Assembly: GCF_041381155.1 (NCBI RefSeq)
Contig: NC_091144.1
Coordinates: forward strand, 20,283,544 to 20,347,543
Direction of reading: 5' to 3'
Source: Argopecten irradians
Taxonomy: Eukaryota > Mollusca > Bivalvia > Pectinida > Pectinidae
Length of the DNA stretch: 64,000 nt
Numbering within the stretch: position 1 is the first letter of the stretch; the number at the start of each line of letters is the position of its first letter. Shown here in pieces: positions 12,535 through 25,658 of the stretch. The position numbers and the translations under genes are program-made. Under the pieces are notes generated by a model. The model was not told the DNA's origin, searched no databases, and was given only the letters and a program-made list of their open reading frames with translations.

Positions 12535-14999
12535 TTCTGGTTGGGGGGAAGGAACCTCTCCATTTGTCGGAGAGATGTTTTTTTCAATAATAAACGAAGT
12601 ATTATAAAACTATTTTTTCATCCCCTATCCTGATACCTTCATGGTCATTTGTTGTTTTCTTATGGACCGTTATTAATTTGACCCTGTTATTTTATTCGCT
12701 TTTAGTGTAATCGAGCGAAAAGGCAAACCCACTGAACCCGAAACAAGTACCGCCATTACAGATTGCATCATCGGCGTTATTTTTTGGTCCCAACAATGAA
12801 CGGTGGTGAGGGGATTGCATCATACATGCCCCTCAAAGTCACACAGCTAACTTACATTCATGACACTGGCTATATTAGGCCCACGGTGTCATTAATAACT
12901 TCACTGGTTTTTAATTTTGAGAAGATGTTATATTTAAAGCAAAGAAGGACATGATAACCCGATGATTTTTGTTGTAATTTTAGCTGCACATTTATATACA
13001 TGTTTTTTTTTACATGTGTGGATGTATATGTAACTGGATTGGACTGGGTCGATCAGCGGTGACCAGGTACATGTAGGTTAGTCATCTAGTCTAAAACCCA
13101 GTACTTATTTATGTTAAATATGAGTAACAAGTACATATAACAAAAAACTATTTAAGATAATTTAGATAAGTGTTGGATTTGGACCATGTTTTTTATTTTT
13201 CACGTTTAAAGCAACTGCTGTACAGTCTTATGTATATATACTGTACATCTCCGACGTACGAAACACAAAATGCACATATGTATCAGATACAATATCAAGA
13301 CCCTTTCATGATCACCTGCCGTTGGGTTTAGGTTCTTCAGAAATATAAAGAAAGTGTATTTGCAGATTTGGGAATTAATATATACAACTTACGTGATATC
13401 GTATACAATGTACGCGATCTCGAATGAATGAATGAAAGAATGAATGCACGAACATAAGGAATGAATGAATTTAAGTTAATGAATAAATATATGAATGAAA
13501 AAATTATTAATGTTATATGATGCAATAAAATTCACTTACCCAAAATCCTATCTTTATCTAATATTCCTATTGTATAATCCCAAATGTTTCTCTTTCTATA
13601 ATATAATCTATGAACAAACAATATCGAATGACACTGTCATTGTTCACACAATTTGTATACACTTCACATAGATCTCTCACCGGGTCGTTCACCAGTCAGA
13701 CTTTGCCCTTTCTCGATCGAGTCTAAATTTAACGTCCAAATTGTTCTTATCGCGTTTTGACTCTAAAAGTGAATGTCTGAGAGCCGCTGACGCAATCTGG
13801 AATTTATTTCAGCTAAAACAGCATTTAAGTCGGTGTTGTCGATGCGCAGTGATGATGCAATCCCTCAGTGTGCTACTACTGGTGGTGATCCCACCACTGT
13901 TAATTAGGGTCTGGGGGGCACCTGTTTATCACACCATTACCTCAATACTGATGGCGAGTTTTTAACATGTATTACTCACAGTTATGTCATCAATAGACAT
14001 GTACATGAGAACTGTATATTAAAATCGGCCATATGTAGATATATGATAGCTACTGATAAGGACTCTCATGCTCCAATGTCACGATACAGTAAATTTCTTA
14101 TGATAAAAAATATAAAATACTAGTAGAAAGTATATGGTAATACTAGTTTCTCTGTTGTACCGTATGTATAATGTTCAGACTATCAGCAAAACGTTTGGGA
14201 AATAACACATTCTAAGAAATCAATATATAAAGTTATGAATTCAATGTTTCACGTCGTACACACGTGAATTATACATGAACGTGTGAAAGTTTTGAAATTT
14301 TCTAAAGATACTCGAAGCATATTTGGTATAGGTTCTGAGTGTCTAGCATGTTCATGTCGCGTGGCTGTCACGTGATTAAAGTTCAGATGAGTTCTATTGG
14401 GTAAAGGTCGCGTTTGTTGAGTGGTGTGGATTAATTCCATGACTAGATGTCGCCCTCATAATATTCACTCAACCTCAACTGTTGTACATTGTTGTAGATG
14501 ATGCTTATATCGTTTACCGGCTCTTACTTCCGGTTGTGACAGTACATGCATATTTTGTATCATCATTATGTACATATATTAGATCACAATAAGATATTTT
14601 CATTCAATGAGACATATCCCCGCGATTTTAAACGATAAAACTACTGAAACGTTTCTCATTGAAAGTCCAATATCAAATTTACAAATGTTTTCTTTCGCTG
14701 CCTTTTTTGTCAGATTCGATGCCTAATAGAATAAGTATAGTATTAATGGGACGGTTTCAAATTAACATGCATTCATGAAGGTCGATGATTTTTCTCCACA
14801 ACTTTTTTACTGTAGCCACGGTAACCGTATTCTTCATTAAACGACCCTTTAGTAATACATGTATAATGGGGCCCGGTGGAAAAGATGACCTTACCTAGAG
14901 TATACATATGATCACGCTATTATCACATATATACATGTAATTAGTGGGTTTGTAGTAATTGCGTGATTGTTTTGCATCTCATCAATAGCTCTCCACTTC

Positions 15000-16437
15000 A
15001 CGGTAGGTTAAAAGTGGTTAAGGTGTCTGATACTTCAGCAATTATATATATTTAGCTCCCACCAATCTATCGGTGTGACATTTGGTCACTATCGATCCAT
15101 CTATAGTATACATGTGGGGGAGTGGTTAAGGTGTCTGACATTTTACCACAAGTATCCACATCTAGGTCACAGTGGCTGAATGGTTAAGTTGTGTGACATT
15201 TTACCACTAGCCATCCACATCTCTGTCACAGTTACTGAGTGGTTAAGTTGTGTGACATTTTACCACTAGCCATCCACATCTCTGTCACAGTTACTGAGTG
15301 GTTAAGGTGTCTGACAATTTACCACTAGCCCTCCATCTCTGGTCACAGTGGCTGAGTGGTTAAGGTGTCTGACAATTTACCACTAGCCCTCCATCTCTGG
15401 TCACAGTTACTGAATGGTTAAGGTGTCTGACATTTTACCACTAGCCCTCCATCTCTGGTCACAGTTACTGAATGGTTAAGGTGTCTGACAATTTACCACT
15501 AGCCCTCCATCTCTGTCACAGTTACTGAGGTAACAATTTACCACTAGCCGTCCACATGTCTGTCACAGTTACTGAGTGGTTAAGGTGTCTGACAATTTAC
15601 CACTAGCCGTCCACATCTCTGTCACAGTTACTGAGTGGTTAAGGTGTCTGACAATTTACCACTAGCCGTCCACATCTCTGTCACAGTTACTGAGTGGTTA
15701 AGTTGTTTGACATTTTACCACTAGCCGTCCATCACTGGGTCACAGTTACTGAGTGGTTAAGTTGTTTGACATTTTACCACTAGCCGTCCACATCTCTGTC
15801 ACAGTTACTGAATGGTTAAGGTGTCTGACAATTTACCACTAGCCGTCCATCACTGGGTCACAGTGGCTGAGTGGTTAAGGTGTCTGACAATTTACCACTA
15901 GCCCTCCATCACTGGGTCACAGTGGCTGAGTGGTTAAGGTGTCTGACAATTTACCACTAGCCCTCCATCACTGGGTCACAGTTACTGAGTGGTTAAGGTG
16001 TCTGACAATTTACCACTAGCCCTCCATCTCTGGTCACAGTGGCTGAGTGGTTAAGGTGTCTGACAATTTACCACTAGCCCTCCATCTCTGGTCACAGTTA
16101 CTGAATGGTTAAGGTGTTTGACATTTTACCACTAGCCCTCCATCTCTGGTCACAGTGGCTGAGTGGTTAAGGTGTCTGACAATTTACCACTAGCCCTCCA
16201 TCTCTGTCACAGTTACTGAGGTAACAATTTACCACTAGCCGTCCACATCTCTGTCACAGTTACTGAGTGGTTAAGGTGTCTGACAATTTACCACCAGCCG
16301 TCCACATCTCTGTCACAGTTACTGAGTGGTTAAGGTGTCTGACAATTTACCACTAGCCGTCCACATCTCTGTCACAGTTACTGAGTGGTTAAGTTGTTTG
16401 ACATTTTACCACTAGCCGTCCATCACTGGGTCACAGT
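15000..16437 (+). repeat. Tandem array of a tRNA-derived SINE head (left part)
   Basis: About 23 units of 57-60 bp, each with GGCTGAGTGGTTAAGGTG (an RNA polymerase III A-box of tRNA-Ser/Leu type) followed by 'tctgacaatttaccactagc' and 'ccatctctggtcacag'. The full SINE-like copy at 46853-46940 has the same A-box segment, spacer and 'cacctctggg', then a B-box; the array unit stops just before the B-box. A block of ~690 bp is itself duplicated (two units with the same 'gaggtaac' deletion, near 15530 and 16219). The array resumes at 18525. Confidence 0.9.
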
Positions 16438-18524
16438 TCAGGGGCGGATTTAGGTTTTGAGGTTAGAGGGGGCGTGGGACAAAGCAAATCAGGCGAGGGG
16501 TCTGGGGGCCGCCTAGGCCCCCAGAAGCTCTAGAATAAATGGTGCAAAATCCTGCATTTTGAGGATTTCATGAACACATTTTCCAGAAAATAATTGAAGC
16601 CATTTAAGGATGTTTATTTATGGTTTTCGTGTCATATTTTTTATTTGAAGTTTTGATTGAATTTTTTTTACTTACAGAATTGCAATATCAATATCTTAAT
16701 ATTTATATGGACATTTAAAGCGAAGAAGGGCGGGGGTCTGGGGGCCGCCTAGGCCCCCAGAAGCCCTCGAATAAATGGTGCAAAATCCTGCATTCTGAGG
16801 ATTTCATGAACACATTTTCCAGAAAATAATTGAAGCCATTTAAGGATGTTTATTTATGGTTTTCGTGTCATATTTTTTATTTGAAGTTTTGATTGAATTT
16901 TTTTTACTTACAGAATTGCAATATCAAAATCTTAATAATTTATATGGACATTTAAAGCGAAGAAGGGCGGGGGTCTGGGGGCCGCCTAGGCCCCCAGAAG
17001 CCCTCTAATAAATGTACACTTTTTCCAAAAAATAATTGAAGCCATGTAAAAATGTTCGTTTTATTATTTTTGACGTCTAATGTCATATTTTGAATATAAA
17101 GTTATAGAATTGCACTGCCTAAAATCTGAATATCTATTCATAGAGGCACGAAGCAAAGAAAAGGATGGGGGTCTGGGGCCGCCTAGAACGAATATACTTA
17201 CCCGGCCTACTATGCCTTTAGGCGGGTACGAATTGGTCCCTATGTATCGTAGTGGAGCACTGCCTCCGAAAATCACTCGGGCACAGTTTTTTCATACTTT
17301 TTTGAAGGTTTTGAAGTAATAGGGAACAATTGTAGCTCTAAAGAAGACACCATTTTCAGTCTAAAAGTCTTTTGAGCTACAATATTGCAGCTAGGGTCCG
17401 CCTATTGAAGGTTTTTTATAGGACTAATGAAAGTGTATGTGAACTTTTTTTAACGATATAAGCTTTTACTTTTATACATTATCTGTCAGATTAGATAATT
17501 TATTTTCCCTAACTTATACAATCTTCATAATTCGTGTATTGGACAATGAAAGAAAAGAAGGTTAGTGGTCTTGTCTATGGCCATAAGGTGCCAGGAGCCA
17601 TTAATTGCTATCATCCTGTTTTCTAATAGGGAGCCTTTTGTCATGTGCATTAATTTTTTAACATCGTTTGCCTATCTTATAACATTATCGTTAAGATATG
17701 TTTTTATTGAAACAAAAAAGGAAGGCATCTGGCCATGGGGTGCACCCAGACCCTAGAAGCTCTCATTTTCTGTCGCATTCCACTTTTTTCTTTACACACA
17801 TTTTCTTAGGACAAATAAAGGCTTCTAGAAGCATTTGGCGTCAGAAGTGATCTTGTAACTGGCGTTTTGAAAGTACGCACACATTTGTGAATTGATAGTC
17901 GGATTTAATACAAGACTTTAATGCTGATTCAAAAATGTGTAATATATCATTTACAACCTGGAAAACGAAGGGAATGATATATAGTCAACCAGCAAATACT
18001 CATGGCCAGCTACAATTCTTTCCACCCACCCCCTGCCCCTTTTCTTTTATTGCTAAGGATATCGAGATATAACCTGTCAATATTGAATATTAATGACAAT
18101 AAATTATCTAATATATTGGGATTTTATCGGGTTTTTTTTTGGAAAAAGTAAATACTTAAAGGGATTTACATTGTACCTTTTAAGCGATGGAGATAAAACC
18201 TTAACTTACACGAAAAAAAATTATAAATATTACATTGCGCCTGGATACAAGTATGGTCATGCATGAACCACAAAGTCGAATACATTTAGATTTTAAAATG
18301 ATAACATCAAACGGTAAAGGTAGGAAATGGAGCTTTCTGTCTAATTCTCACTCTTTATCTAATTCCTTAATTTTTTCCCTTTTTCCCTTCTTTTTTTCTT
18401 TCTTCCTTCTTTTCCTTCCTTCCCCTCTTTCTTTTTCCCTTCTTTTTCCTTTTTCTTTTTTTTCTCTCTCCTATTTTAGGGGGGGCGTACGCCGGGTCCG
18501 CCCCCCCTTGGATCCGCGCCTGCA
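16438..18524. mobile_element. DNA transposon inserted in the SINE-head array
   Basis: Begins CAGGGGCGGATTTAGG and ends CTTGGATCCGCGCCTG: imperfect inverted termini of a CAGGGGCGGAT type common among hAT-like elements. The array sequence CAGTT is present on both sides, a clean 5-bp target duplication. Inside are three tandem segments of up to ~236 bp (16490-17170), each led by a hairpin TCTGGGGGCC/GGCCCCCAGA, and a pyrimidine tract at 18340-18475. No transposase frame is visible, so it is non-autonomous. hAT elements usually make 8-bp duplications, so the family remains open. Confidence 0.75.
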
Positions 18525-18850
18525 GTTACTGAGTGGTTAAGTTGTTTGACATTTTACCACTAGCCGTCCACATCTCTGTCACAGTTACTGAATGGTTAAG
18601 GTGTCTGACAATTTACCACTAGCCGTCCATCACTGGGTCACAGTGGCTGAGTGGTTAAGGTGTCTGACAATTTACCACTAGCCCTCCATCACTGGGTCAC
18701 AGTGGCTGAGTGGTTAAGGTGTCTGACAATTTACCACTAGCCTTCCATCACTGGGTCACAGTGGCTGAGTGGTTAAGGTGTCTGACAATTTACCACTAGC
18801 CCTCCATCTCTGGTCACAGTGGCTGAGTGGTTAAGGTGTCTGACAGTCAA
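18525..18850 (+). repeat. SINE-head array (right part)
   Basis: Six further units of the A-box repeat, continuing the 15000-16437 array without loss across the inserted element. The last unit decays at about 18850 ('acagtcaaccacttgcc'). 18850-19546 is AT-rich with nothing recognised before gene A. Confidence 0.9.
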
Positions 18851-19546
18851 CCACTTGCCTTATATTTATTAAATAATGGTCACCGTTGATAAATGGTTCA
18901 TGTTGGGAAATTATAAAAGTGATTAGGATATTCCCGTATATATAATATATATATTGCGGGAGAAGGATGTTTTTTTATCATAATGAAATAAAGATTTACC
19001 GCAATTTTAATTTATCAAATATTTTTTGCCCTAAAGTAAGCTAACAAAGCTTGATAAGGCATGTGTTACTGTGTATCGACAAAAGATCTCCCGACACACC
19101 TCAGCTTGAATAGCGAGCTAGAATGCACACGTATGGATATGCAATAAGGCGGAACGTCCCAACACTTATGTTATATAGACCTGAAGAAGTCAAGATAATA
19201 ACCTAATAACGGAAACACTCCGCAGCACAACTATATGTATCTGATAATACAAACTAGTGTAGTGATTGATGGTATTTAAAGTACAGTAATCTATTAAGAA
19301 AATTAACAAAAGACAAAATAACTATTCTAAATTGCAATGTCCTCATACATTACTTTAAACAATATATTTTAGTTCTTTAAATAGTAATCTAAATCAAAAT
19401 TTCAGGACTTCAGCTTGTTTTATACCTTTGAATTTTAAATATTATAATAGTTGACTAATTCGATACAAATAGATATGAGTTCCGAAATATAAAGAGCGGT
19501 CGGTTCATGAATTCAGATCAAACTATGCTATACAGGAAGTTTCAAT

Positions 19547-22341
19547 ATGGCGGCGGTATATGTAACACTACACATCATTAGTGGATATATTTTGTTCACA
19601 GGTAAGTATACTACATATATTTACGTTACGTAATTAGGAAGATAAAGTTTAAAATTGATTGATAAAATTAAATGCTAATTATATTTTCGATTTACTGAGA
19701 ACTTAAAACATAAAATGTTTGTGGTTTTAACTAACACACGTGAATGCTGTTTTATATAGATATATCCACTGCCTAAAGTACCTAAATTTCCATTGATCAA
19801 TCTGATAAGATGTGGTAATACCAATACTCATATGATCAGATACACTCCGATACATCATGCTTCAGTTAAATTTTAATGTGGGTTCAACCTGACTAGACAT
19901 CAGACAGCGATACCTATCATATTTCAATACCGACATAATTATGAACACGTTATATGTATGAATTGTATATTGATATATTAATAGATTCTATGGTACATGT
20001 ATAGTGTTAATTTTGAAAACAAAACCGACTACATGTGTTCACTGGTTGAAACTGTAGTTGACAATACGTCAGTTTCGAGATACCCAAACTACATGGGTAA
20101 AAGCGATTTACCGTCGATTTGTCCCACCTTCTGGTGATTATGATGTTACACAAAAAAAAACACAAAAAAAAAAACACTTCAAAATATGACATCACAAGCA
20201 CCGGAAAAGAGACTAATCGACGGAAAATCGTAATTCACCCACGTGGATGTCATTTTGGTATCTCGAAATCGACGTTTTAAGGGTATCTTTCTTGACTATG
20301 ATAATATGCATCATGTATTACATCGTGCCCCCCCCCCCCCCCCATAAAATGATTTCATACACAGCAAACGTCGACTGAAATCACCATCACGTAGATTTAA
20401 GATGCTACACCGCTGACAATTGGTATTTTTTCACTATCAAAAACAGGAGCAGACGATTTAGTATTTTTCTTCAGTTACAAAAGTTACATTACCACCATTG
20501 AAAAGTTTGAGCTTCTAATTTTACTTCAAGTTAAAAATACAAAAAATTTTTTTATTGCAACCCGAAAAAAATCCGTGACTATATCCTATATGAAATGAAG
20601 TACTGATTGCGCATGCACCAAAGGCAAAATAAATTATCTTATATCATTTTCTGTGTTAATTAGACATATATATGCAAGATTAAACACCAATTATTGTTCT
20701 AATAATGAATGCCATATATGCTCTGTCGGCGGTGGAGCATCTTTAACATCAGTCAGTTTAAAGTCTGTTTGTTGATTTTGACCAGAAATACGAGCGGAGC
20801 AGTACTGTTATTATAGCTACACTGACCATGCTAGTAGCCAACAGGAAGGAACATTGTTCTGTCCAACATCATGTTGTGGAACGGTACAAGATAGAACGTG
20901 CTGTTCCTCGTAAGTACGATATCACTTAATCAAACTATTACTTGATCAGGACGACGACGCCATTTTAAAGATGAATGACATGTTTTCTCTGGACTTTTTT
21001 TTCGGAACGTAATTAATCATTTTTTTAATATTTTTATCTTGAAGTAAAATAAGAAGCCCAAACATTTCAATGATGTAAAATATGTAACTATTGTAACTGA
21101 AAAAATACCAATTCGTCTGCTACTTTTTTATAGAGAACAAATGTCATTCGTCAGAGGTGTAGCATTGTTTTAATTTTGTGCTTCTCTAGGCTAAAGAGCC
21201 ACTGGTTTTTTTTTTTTCCACGATGAAAGTTCTAATTCCGAATTAAATCAGTCGTTTTCCCCGGTCACTAAAGAGTCTTATTTTTGTGTTCCAGAGTGAC
21301 GGCGACTGTAGTTGGTATAGTTGTCTGCAGCACTATTTTACTGGTATCACTCGTCATCATCGTACTATGCTGTTGTTATAAGGCATCAAAAACAACCATT
21401 CAAAGAATCCATGTACCATCCGAGTTTGGGACAAGTTTAGAATGTAAGTTACATGAAGATCATGTACCATTGTGATAAAATAGCAGTTGTATTTTTTTTC
21501 CCCTATAACATGAGCTAAACATAACATATTTCAAACTAAGCACAATGAGATAGTTATCTTTTGTATCCGGGTTAGCCGTTGGTACATTAAATGAAAAACA
21601 GACGATTTTTAGGATATTTATTTTGTTTTATTTTTCATTATTATTGGTTTTGTCTCAACGTTGAAGGTACACTGTATACAGTCCTCATGTTCGTTTTTCG
21701 TTTGCCAACGATATTTTCAAAACACAACTGATAATGAAAGAGAGATAGAGTATGCTTTGCTTTCAGTGTATAATTCATTGTGATTATGTCAATGTGAGAA
21801 GAGAAGAAAGACAAAGCTTCACTAAATCTTCGTCGATAAAATGAGATAAAGGACTTGTAAAGTACATGTATAGGCCTACATGAAGTTTATCAATCCATAG
21901 ACTTCGTGCAATGCCATGTCATTTGAAATTCATGTAAGCAGGGCCCAGTTTCATGAACATTCCATAAATTTAAGGAATCCCTTAACTTAAAATTTACCAC
22001 AGGAAAACATTACATATTTTAAGGAAGGCTCCTTAATTTAAGATTTTTCCCTTAATTTTTGTAATGCTTTCTATGGGGATATTTAAATTAAGGTATTCCT
22101 TAAAGTTAAGGAACATTCATGAAACTTGGCCCTGATGAGAAGCTAAGAACAAACCTATTTCATAACAGGTATATCCAGACCGGAGAGCCAGTATACCTGT
22201 ATATCCTCCCCACCAGCGATCCATCCCCATTCCGACGAATACTTACCTCCGATTCAGGACGATACCGAGAGTATTCCTAGCTATAACCCACCGCCATACA
22301 GTCTACATGAGATCAAAGAACGAGAGGGACACGTGCTGTAA
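19547..22341 (+). CDS. CYYR1-like (Shisa-like) membrane protein, gene A
   Basis: Coding exons 19547-19601, 20786-20909, 21295-21443 and 22169-22341 join in phases 1-2-1 with GT/AG borders to 166 residues. Exon 1 encodes a hydrophobic leader from MAAVYVTLH. Exon 2 holds six cysteines as C-x17-C-x3-CC-x7-CC, with CYYSY at the first. The membrane helix is about residues 65-87 and ends in CCCY. The cytoplasmic tail carries YNPPPYS, a PPxY ligand for WW domains (Nedd4-type partners in this family). The leader, six Cys, helix and PPxY order matches CYYR1/Shisa-like proteins, thought to be membrane adaptors; the precise role is unknown. It is the least Tyr-rich of the cluster. Introns contain copies of the AGATGCTCC MITE. 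Confidence 0.85.
20401..20742. mobile_element. TTAA-target MITE 'AGATGCTCC', copy 2
   Basis: Flanked by TTAA on both sides, with termini GATGCTACACCGCTGACA and TGTCGGCGGTGGAGCATCT. It lies in intron 1 of gene A. A truncated, inverted relative fills about 20994-21168 in intron 2 ('cggaacgtaattaatcat' through 'cgtcagaggtgtagcat'). Confidence 0.85.
21941..22133. mobile_element. MITE with GGGCCCAGTTTCATGAAC termini
   Basis: About 190 bp, inverted ends GGGCCCAGTTTCATGAACAT and its near reverse complement ('atgttcatgaaacttggccc' type), filled with TTAAGGAA-like words. It lies in intron 3 of gene A. The same family forms the outermost layer of the nest at 25552-29728. Confidence 0.8.
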
Positions 22342-23192
22342 AAACCATAGGAATCGTTACTAGGACGACAGATCCAAAGACAGAAAATATTTATTCTCAG
22401 AACACTAATTATATAATTAACTATACCTATCTTGCAGCTAGATAACGTTAAAGTGAATAGTCGGGCAAAGAAAACCAGTCTAAATGCGTTCATTGGCCTT
22501 CCAAAAGTTCTCACATATTAATACGACGGTCAAGTTCTCCTTAGTTTCCCAGTTCTGACCATTAAAGTAAAGAAAAGTTGAAAGCATTGAAAGCGAGGCT
22601 GCGTGGAAATGTAACCACGGACATAGTGAGCCGGGAGGACGGTTTAGAATTTCCATACTTTAAATTAATTTCTTCGTACGCATACAGATTTTGACGAGAG
22701 ATTTTATTTTTCCATTTCATAAGAAATTATATTGGATACATTCACACCATTTTTACCGACTTTAGCCATCCTTGCCCGACTGTTCACTTTAAACATGAAC
22801 TCACGTCTGCATTGACAATGAGGATGTAATATTCAGTATGTTAGAATGAGAAAATGACTTGGTCTCACGGGATATTATTGCTAGGGCGACAAAGTTCATA
22901 AGTCAATCCTAATAGTCTCATTTTATGGTTGGTAGTGAAAGTGTTCATGATCATATATTTTCCTCGCTCTTAAGTTGAGTGACCCTGTATTACCAAGGTG
23001 AGTCTCGGTGACGCAGATAATGTCATTTTCAAATGCTATGTTTCCTTAAACTGCTTATATTCAAACGGAGAATAGATACACTATAACTGATGTATAGGGC
23101 CAGGGTTTGGATGTATGCAATTACTTTAAATGAGAAATATTTGTAATATCAACAGATCAATAGCAAACGAGAATTATCAATGAAATATCTTG

Positions 23193-23319
23193 CCCCGATT
23201 TCTCGAAACAAACCTAAGTCAAAACCCAACTTAAGCCATAATTTTTCGTATGAATTATAGAAGGAGTAAAACAAAGTTTTGATTTAAGTCTGCACGTTTG
23301 TTTCAAGAAATCGGAGCCA
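23193..23319. mobile_element. Short MITE with CCCCGATTTCTCGAAACAAA termini
   Basis: About 125 bp with ~35-bp imperfect inverted repeats (GATTTCTCGAAACAAAC on the left, GTTTGTTTCAAGAAATC on the right). Non-coding, downstream of gene A. Confidence 0.7.
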
Positions 23320-23517
23320 GATCATAGCATGGGTAAAAAAGGTTTCAGGATTAACTCTAGACCTGCACCCATTAAGTACATCATACAATGTAATATAGTA
23401 CACAAATTTTAGTGAAAACAATGAACTTGGTAACAACCAATCACCCCCCCCCCCTCTTTCTCTCGTACGATAGTTGTAAAATCATCGTCTAATATGACTG
23501 AAGGCAAGGCCTTTAAC

Positions 23518-23598
23518 AACTTCGCTAGCCAAGGGTATTAGTCGGATTCTCTTTGTAATAGAAAGAGAATCGGACTAATACCCTTGGCTAGCGAAGTT
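23518..23598. repeat. 37-bp near-perfect inverted repeat (foldback)
   Basis: Arms 23518-23554 and 23562-23598 match at 36 of 37 positions around a 7-base loop. Flanks 'ctgaaggcaaggccttta' and 'gcctttaagggctcagccag' resemble the end of the dispersed repeat at 30946-31505. From 23600 to 24455 I see no convincing gene. Confidence 0.9.
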
Positions 23599-24460
23599 GG
23601 GCCTTTAAGGGCTCAGCCAGATGTTTCTGTAATCATTAATTATGCAACGTTAAAAAGTGCAATTTATTGAAAAAAGTAGCCGAATTTTCTGTTTATTTTA
23701 TATTAATTAGTATTCACACTCTATCCTTGTCCCCAAACCCACATTTGAGAAGGAAACCCACGTTTGAGAAGGAAACCCTTATTAGAGAAGGAAGAAATTT
23801 TATTTCCGTAACAGATATTCCGTTTTTGGTCAGCTGATTATATTGGAAGGTGGTCTAAATCACTTAAACGCTTACAAATAAAGAGTAAGGTAGCAGTGTA
23901 CAGTAAGACCGAATGGCCATGGGTGAGATTTTTATTAAGCAGAAAGTCCCTGTTTTATTATATGCATAAAAAATTAAAAAAATGTATATGTCCTAAAATT
24001 GGTGAATTCAATCTAGAGAATTATATGCAGGCATCACATTTGCATAAAGAAATTCCCCAAAATGGGTTTGAGATTAATGGTTTAGAGGGTATCCGAATGT
24101 GCGTCTAAGATGGAAAAACTCAATACTGTAGCAGCAGAAATTGATAGCTGGGGTACGAGGAAAGATTGCTCAAAAGTTTAATGATATACCTATGTCGAAA
24201 TAGGCTCAGTTCCGCTATCACGGCAGTGATGCTTGGTTTTAAACTGTGTTCAAGAAAAAAAATTCTCCTAGAGGGGGTGTAATTTTGGGTTGAAAATCCC
24301 AATTTTTTGCATTTTTTTAAAAAACCAAATTTGGTTACCATGGTTTTTACAGGCTCACAAAACCACAAAAAGCGGACCTGTCCAAAAATGAACTCTGCAT
24401 AACTATTGCAAATGTTGTGTAGATTAAAAATATATATACTTTTATATAGATGTTATTTAA

Positions 24461-25028
24461 AGGGGCAATTCAGTCTAAGAGAACATTAAAATTTGTACAT
24501 CTATCGAAAAAAACCCAGTTCTAATGGAAATTAGATCAGTCGGTTTTACTGTGATATGCCTGAAAAGCCCATGGTGGTGACATGTGTGTGAAATGTTCCA
24601 ACTCTCTCGCTGTCCGCCATTACACACTGTGGTCAAACTTCTTGTATGCCGAACCCTATCCCGTGCTCGTAGAGTAATGCAACTTTTGTCTAGAACTGCT
24701 CAAATTGCTCTGACAGTAGTGTGTTTACCTTATTATGTGAATTGTCTTGCCAAAAAATCATTTTATCACCATCTTAGTGGTTATGTAGTTCATTTGTTTA
24801 ACGTGCGTGACTTTGGCTCGGGTATGGGTACAGCGTTCATATAGTACCTGCTTAATCGTATTGAACAACGATTTGATATTTCAACGATATTAATTAAAAT
24901 ACTTAACAATGTTGAGGAATTTGTCAATGTTTTACGTTATATGTTTCATAAGAAATGTAGAACAATACATTTATGCTATATTTGGCCTCTTGGTTATGTA
25001 AAATAATTAGCCTGAGTGAATTGTCTCT
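24461..25028. mobile_element. TTAA-target DNA element, AGGGGCAATTCAGTC termini
   Basis: TTAA at 24457-24460 and 25029-25032 brackets inverted ends AGGGGCAATTCAGTCTAA and TTAGCCTGAGTGAATTGTCT. A frame at 24584-24844 (86 codons) matches nothing I recognise and is probably chance. Non-autonomous. Confidence 0.75.
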
Positions 25029-25189
25029 TTAAGGTTAAAAAGCTATGTGTACATAATTAAAGCCTGCACTTAATTTTGCTGAATTTTTCAAATCTACTGT
25101 ACACTGCCACCTAATAGCACTGATCTTCTTCCTGATGAAGATTACGTTTGTCAGATCATAAGAGCCTTTGAACCGCTCGATTATAAAAT

Positions 25190-25395
25190 GAGCTTACTTT
25201 AAAGCATCATATCCATGGTGATTACCCATGATTCTCCTCCCCATAGGTACAAAAAATGGCGGCCGCAAACTGAAAATTGTCAGTAGGTAGTATTGGATTA
25301 TGAAGATTGGGTTTTTTTCTTATATTTTTATGTACGTGTTACCTTAGCACTTCGTACCATTCGGGCACGAAGGGCTGCGCCCTTATAAATGACAT
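25190..25395 (-). repeat. Dispersed repeat, inverted copy of the 30946-31505 family
   Basis: Reverse complement of 'gcacgaagggcacgaagtgc', 'cacttctaaggtaaca' and 'gcggccgccatttttt', all found at 30946-31085. A further copy is at 55771-56290. Family unknown, no coding capacity. Confidence 0.65.
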
Positions 25396-25658
25396 AGTAT
25401 ATGGATTTTGTTCGGGACGCATTTTAAAAATTATTTTTACCATTTTTATCTAAAACAAAACAAGAAGCTCAAATTTTTCATTGAAGTGTTAATGGTGTTA
25501 GTAAATTTTGTGAATGCATTTGAAAGATTCCGCCAAATTATGTAGTGTTGCACTGGACCCATTTTCATGAACATTTCTTAACTTTAAGGAATTCCTTAAC
25601 TTAAAATTCTCCATTGGAAAGCAATACAAAAGTCTAAAAAAATCTTAATCTTCCTTAA

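Noticed and set aside
15000-18850. A cluster of tRNA-Ser or tRNA-Leu genes
   Set aside because: Only the A-box half is present; no anticodon arm, B-box or acceptor pairing in any unit.
24584-24844. An 86-codon frame with a hydrophobic stretch
   Set aside because: It lies inside a TTAA-flanked inverted-repeat element and matches nothing I know.
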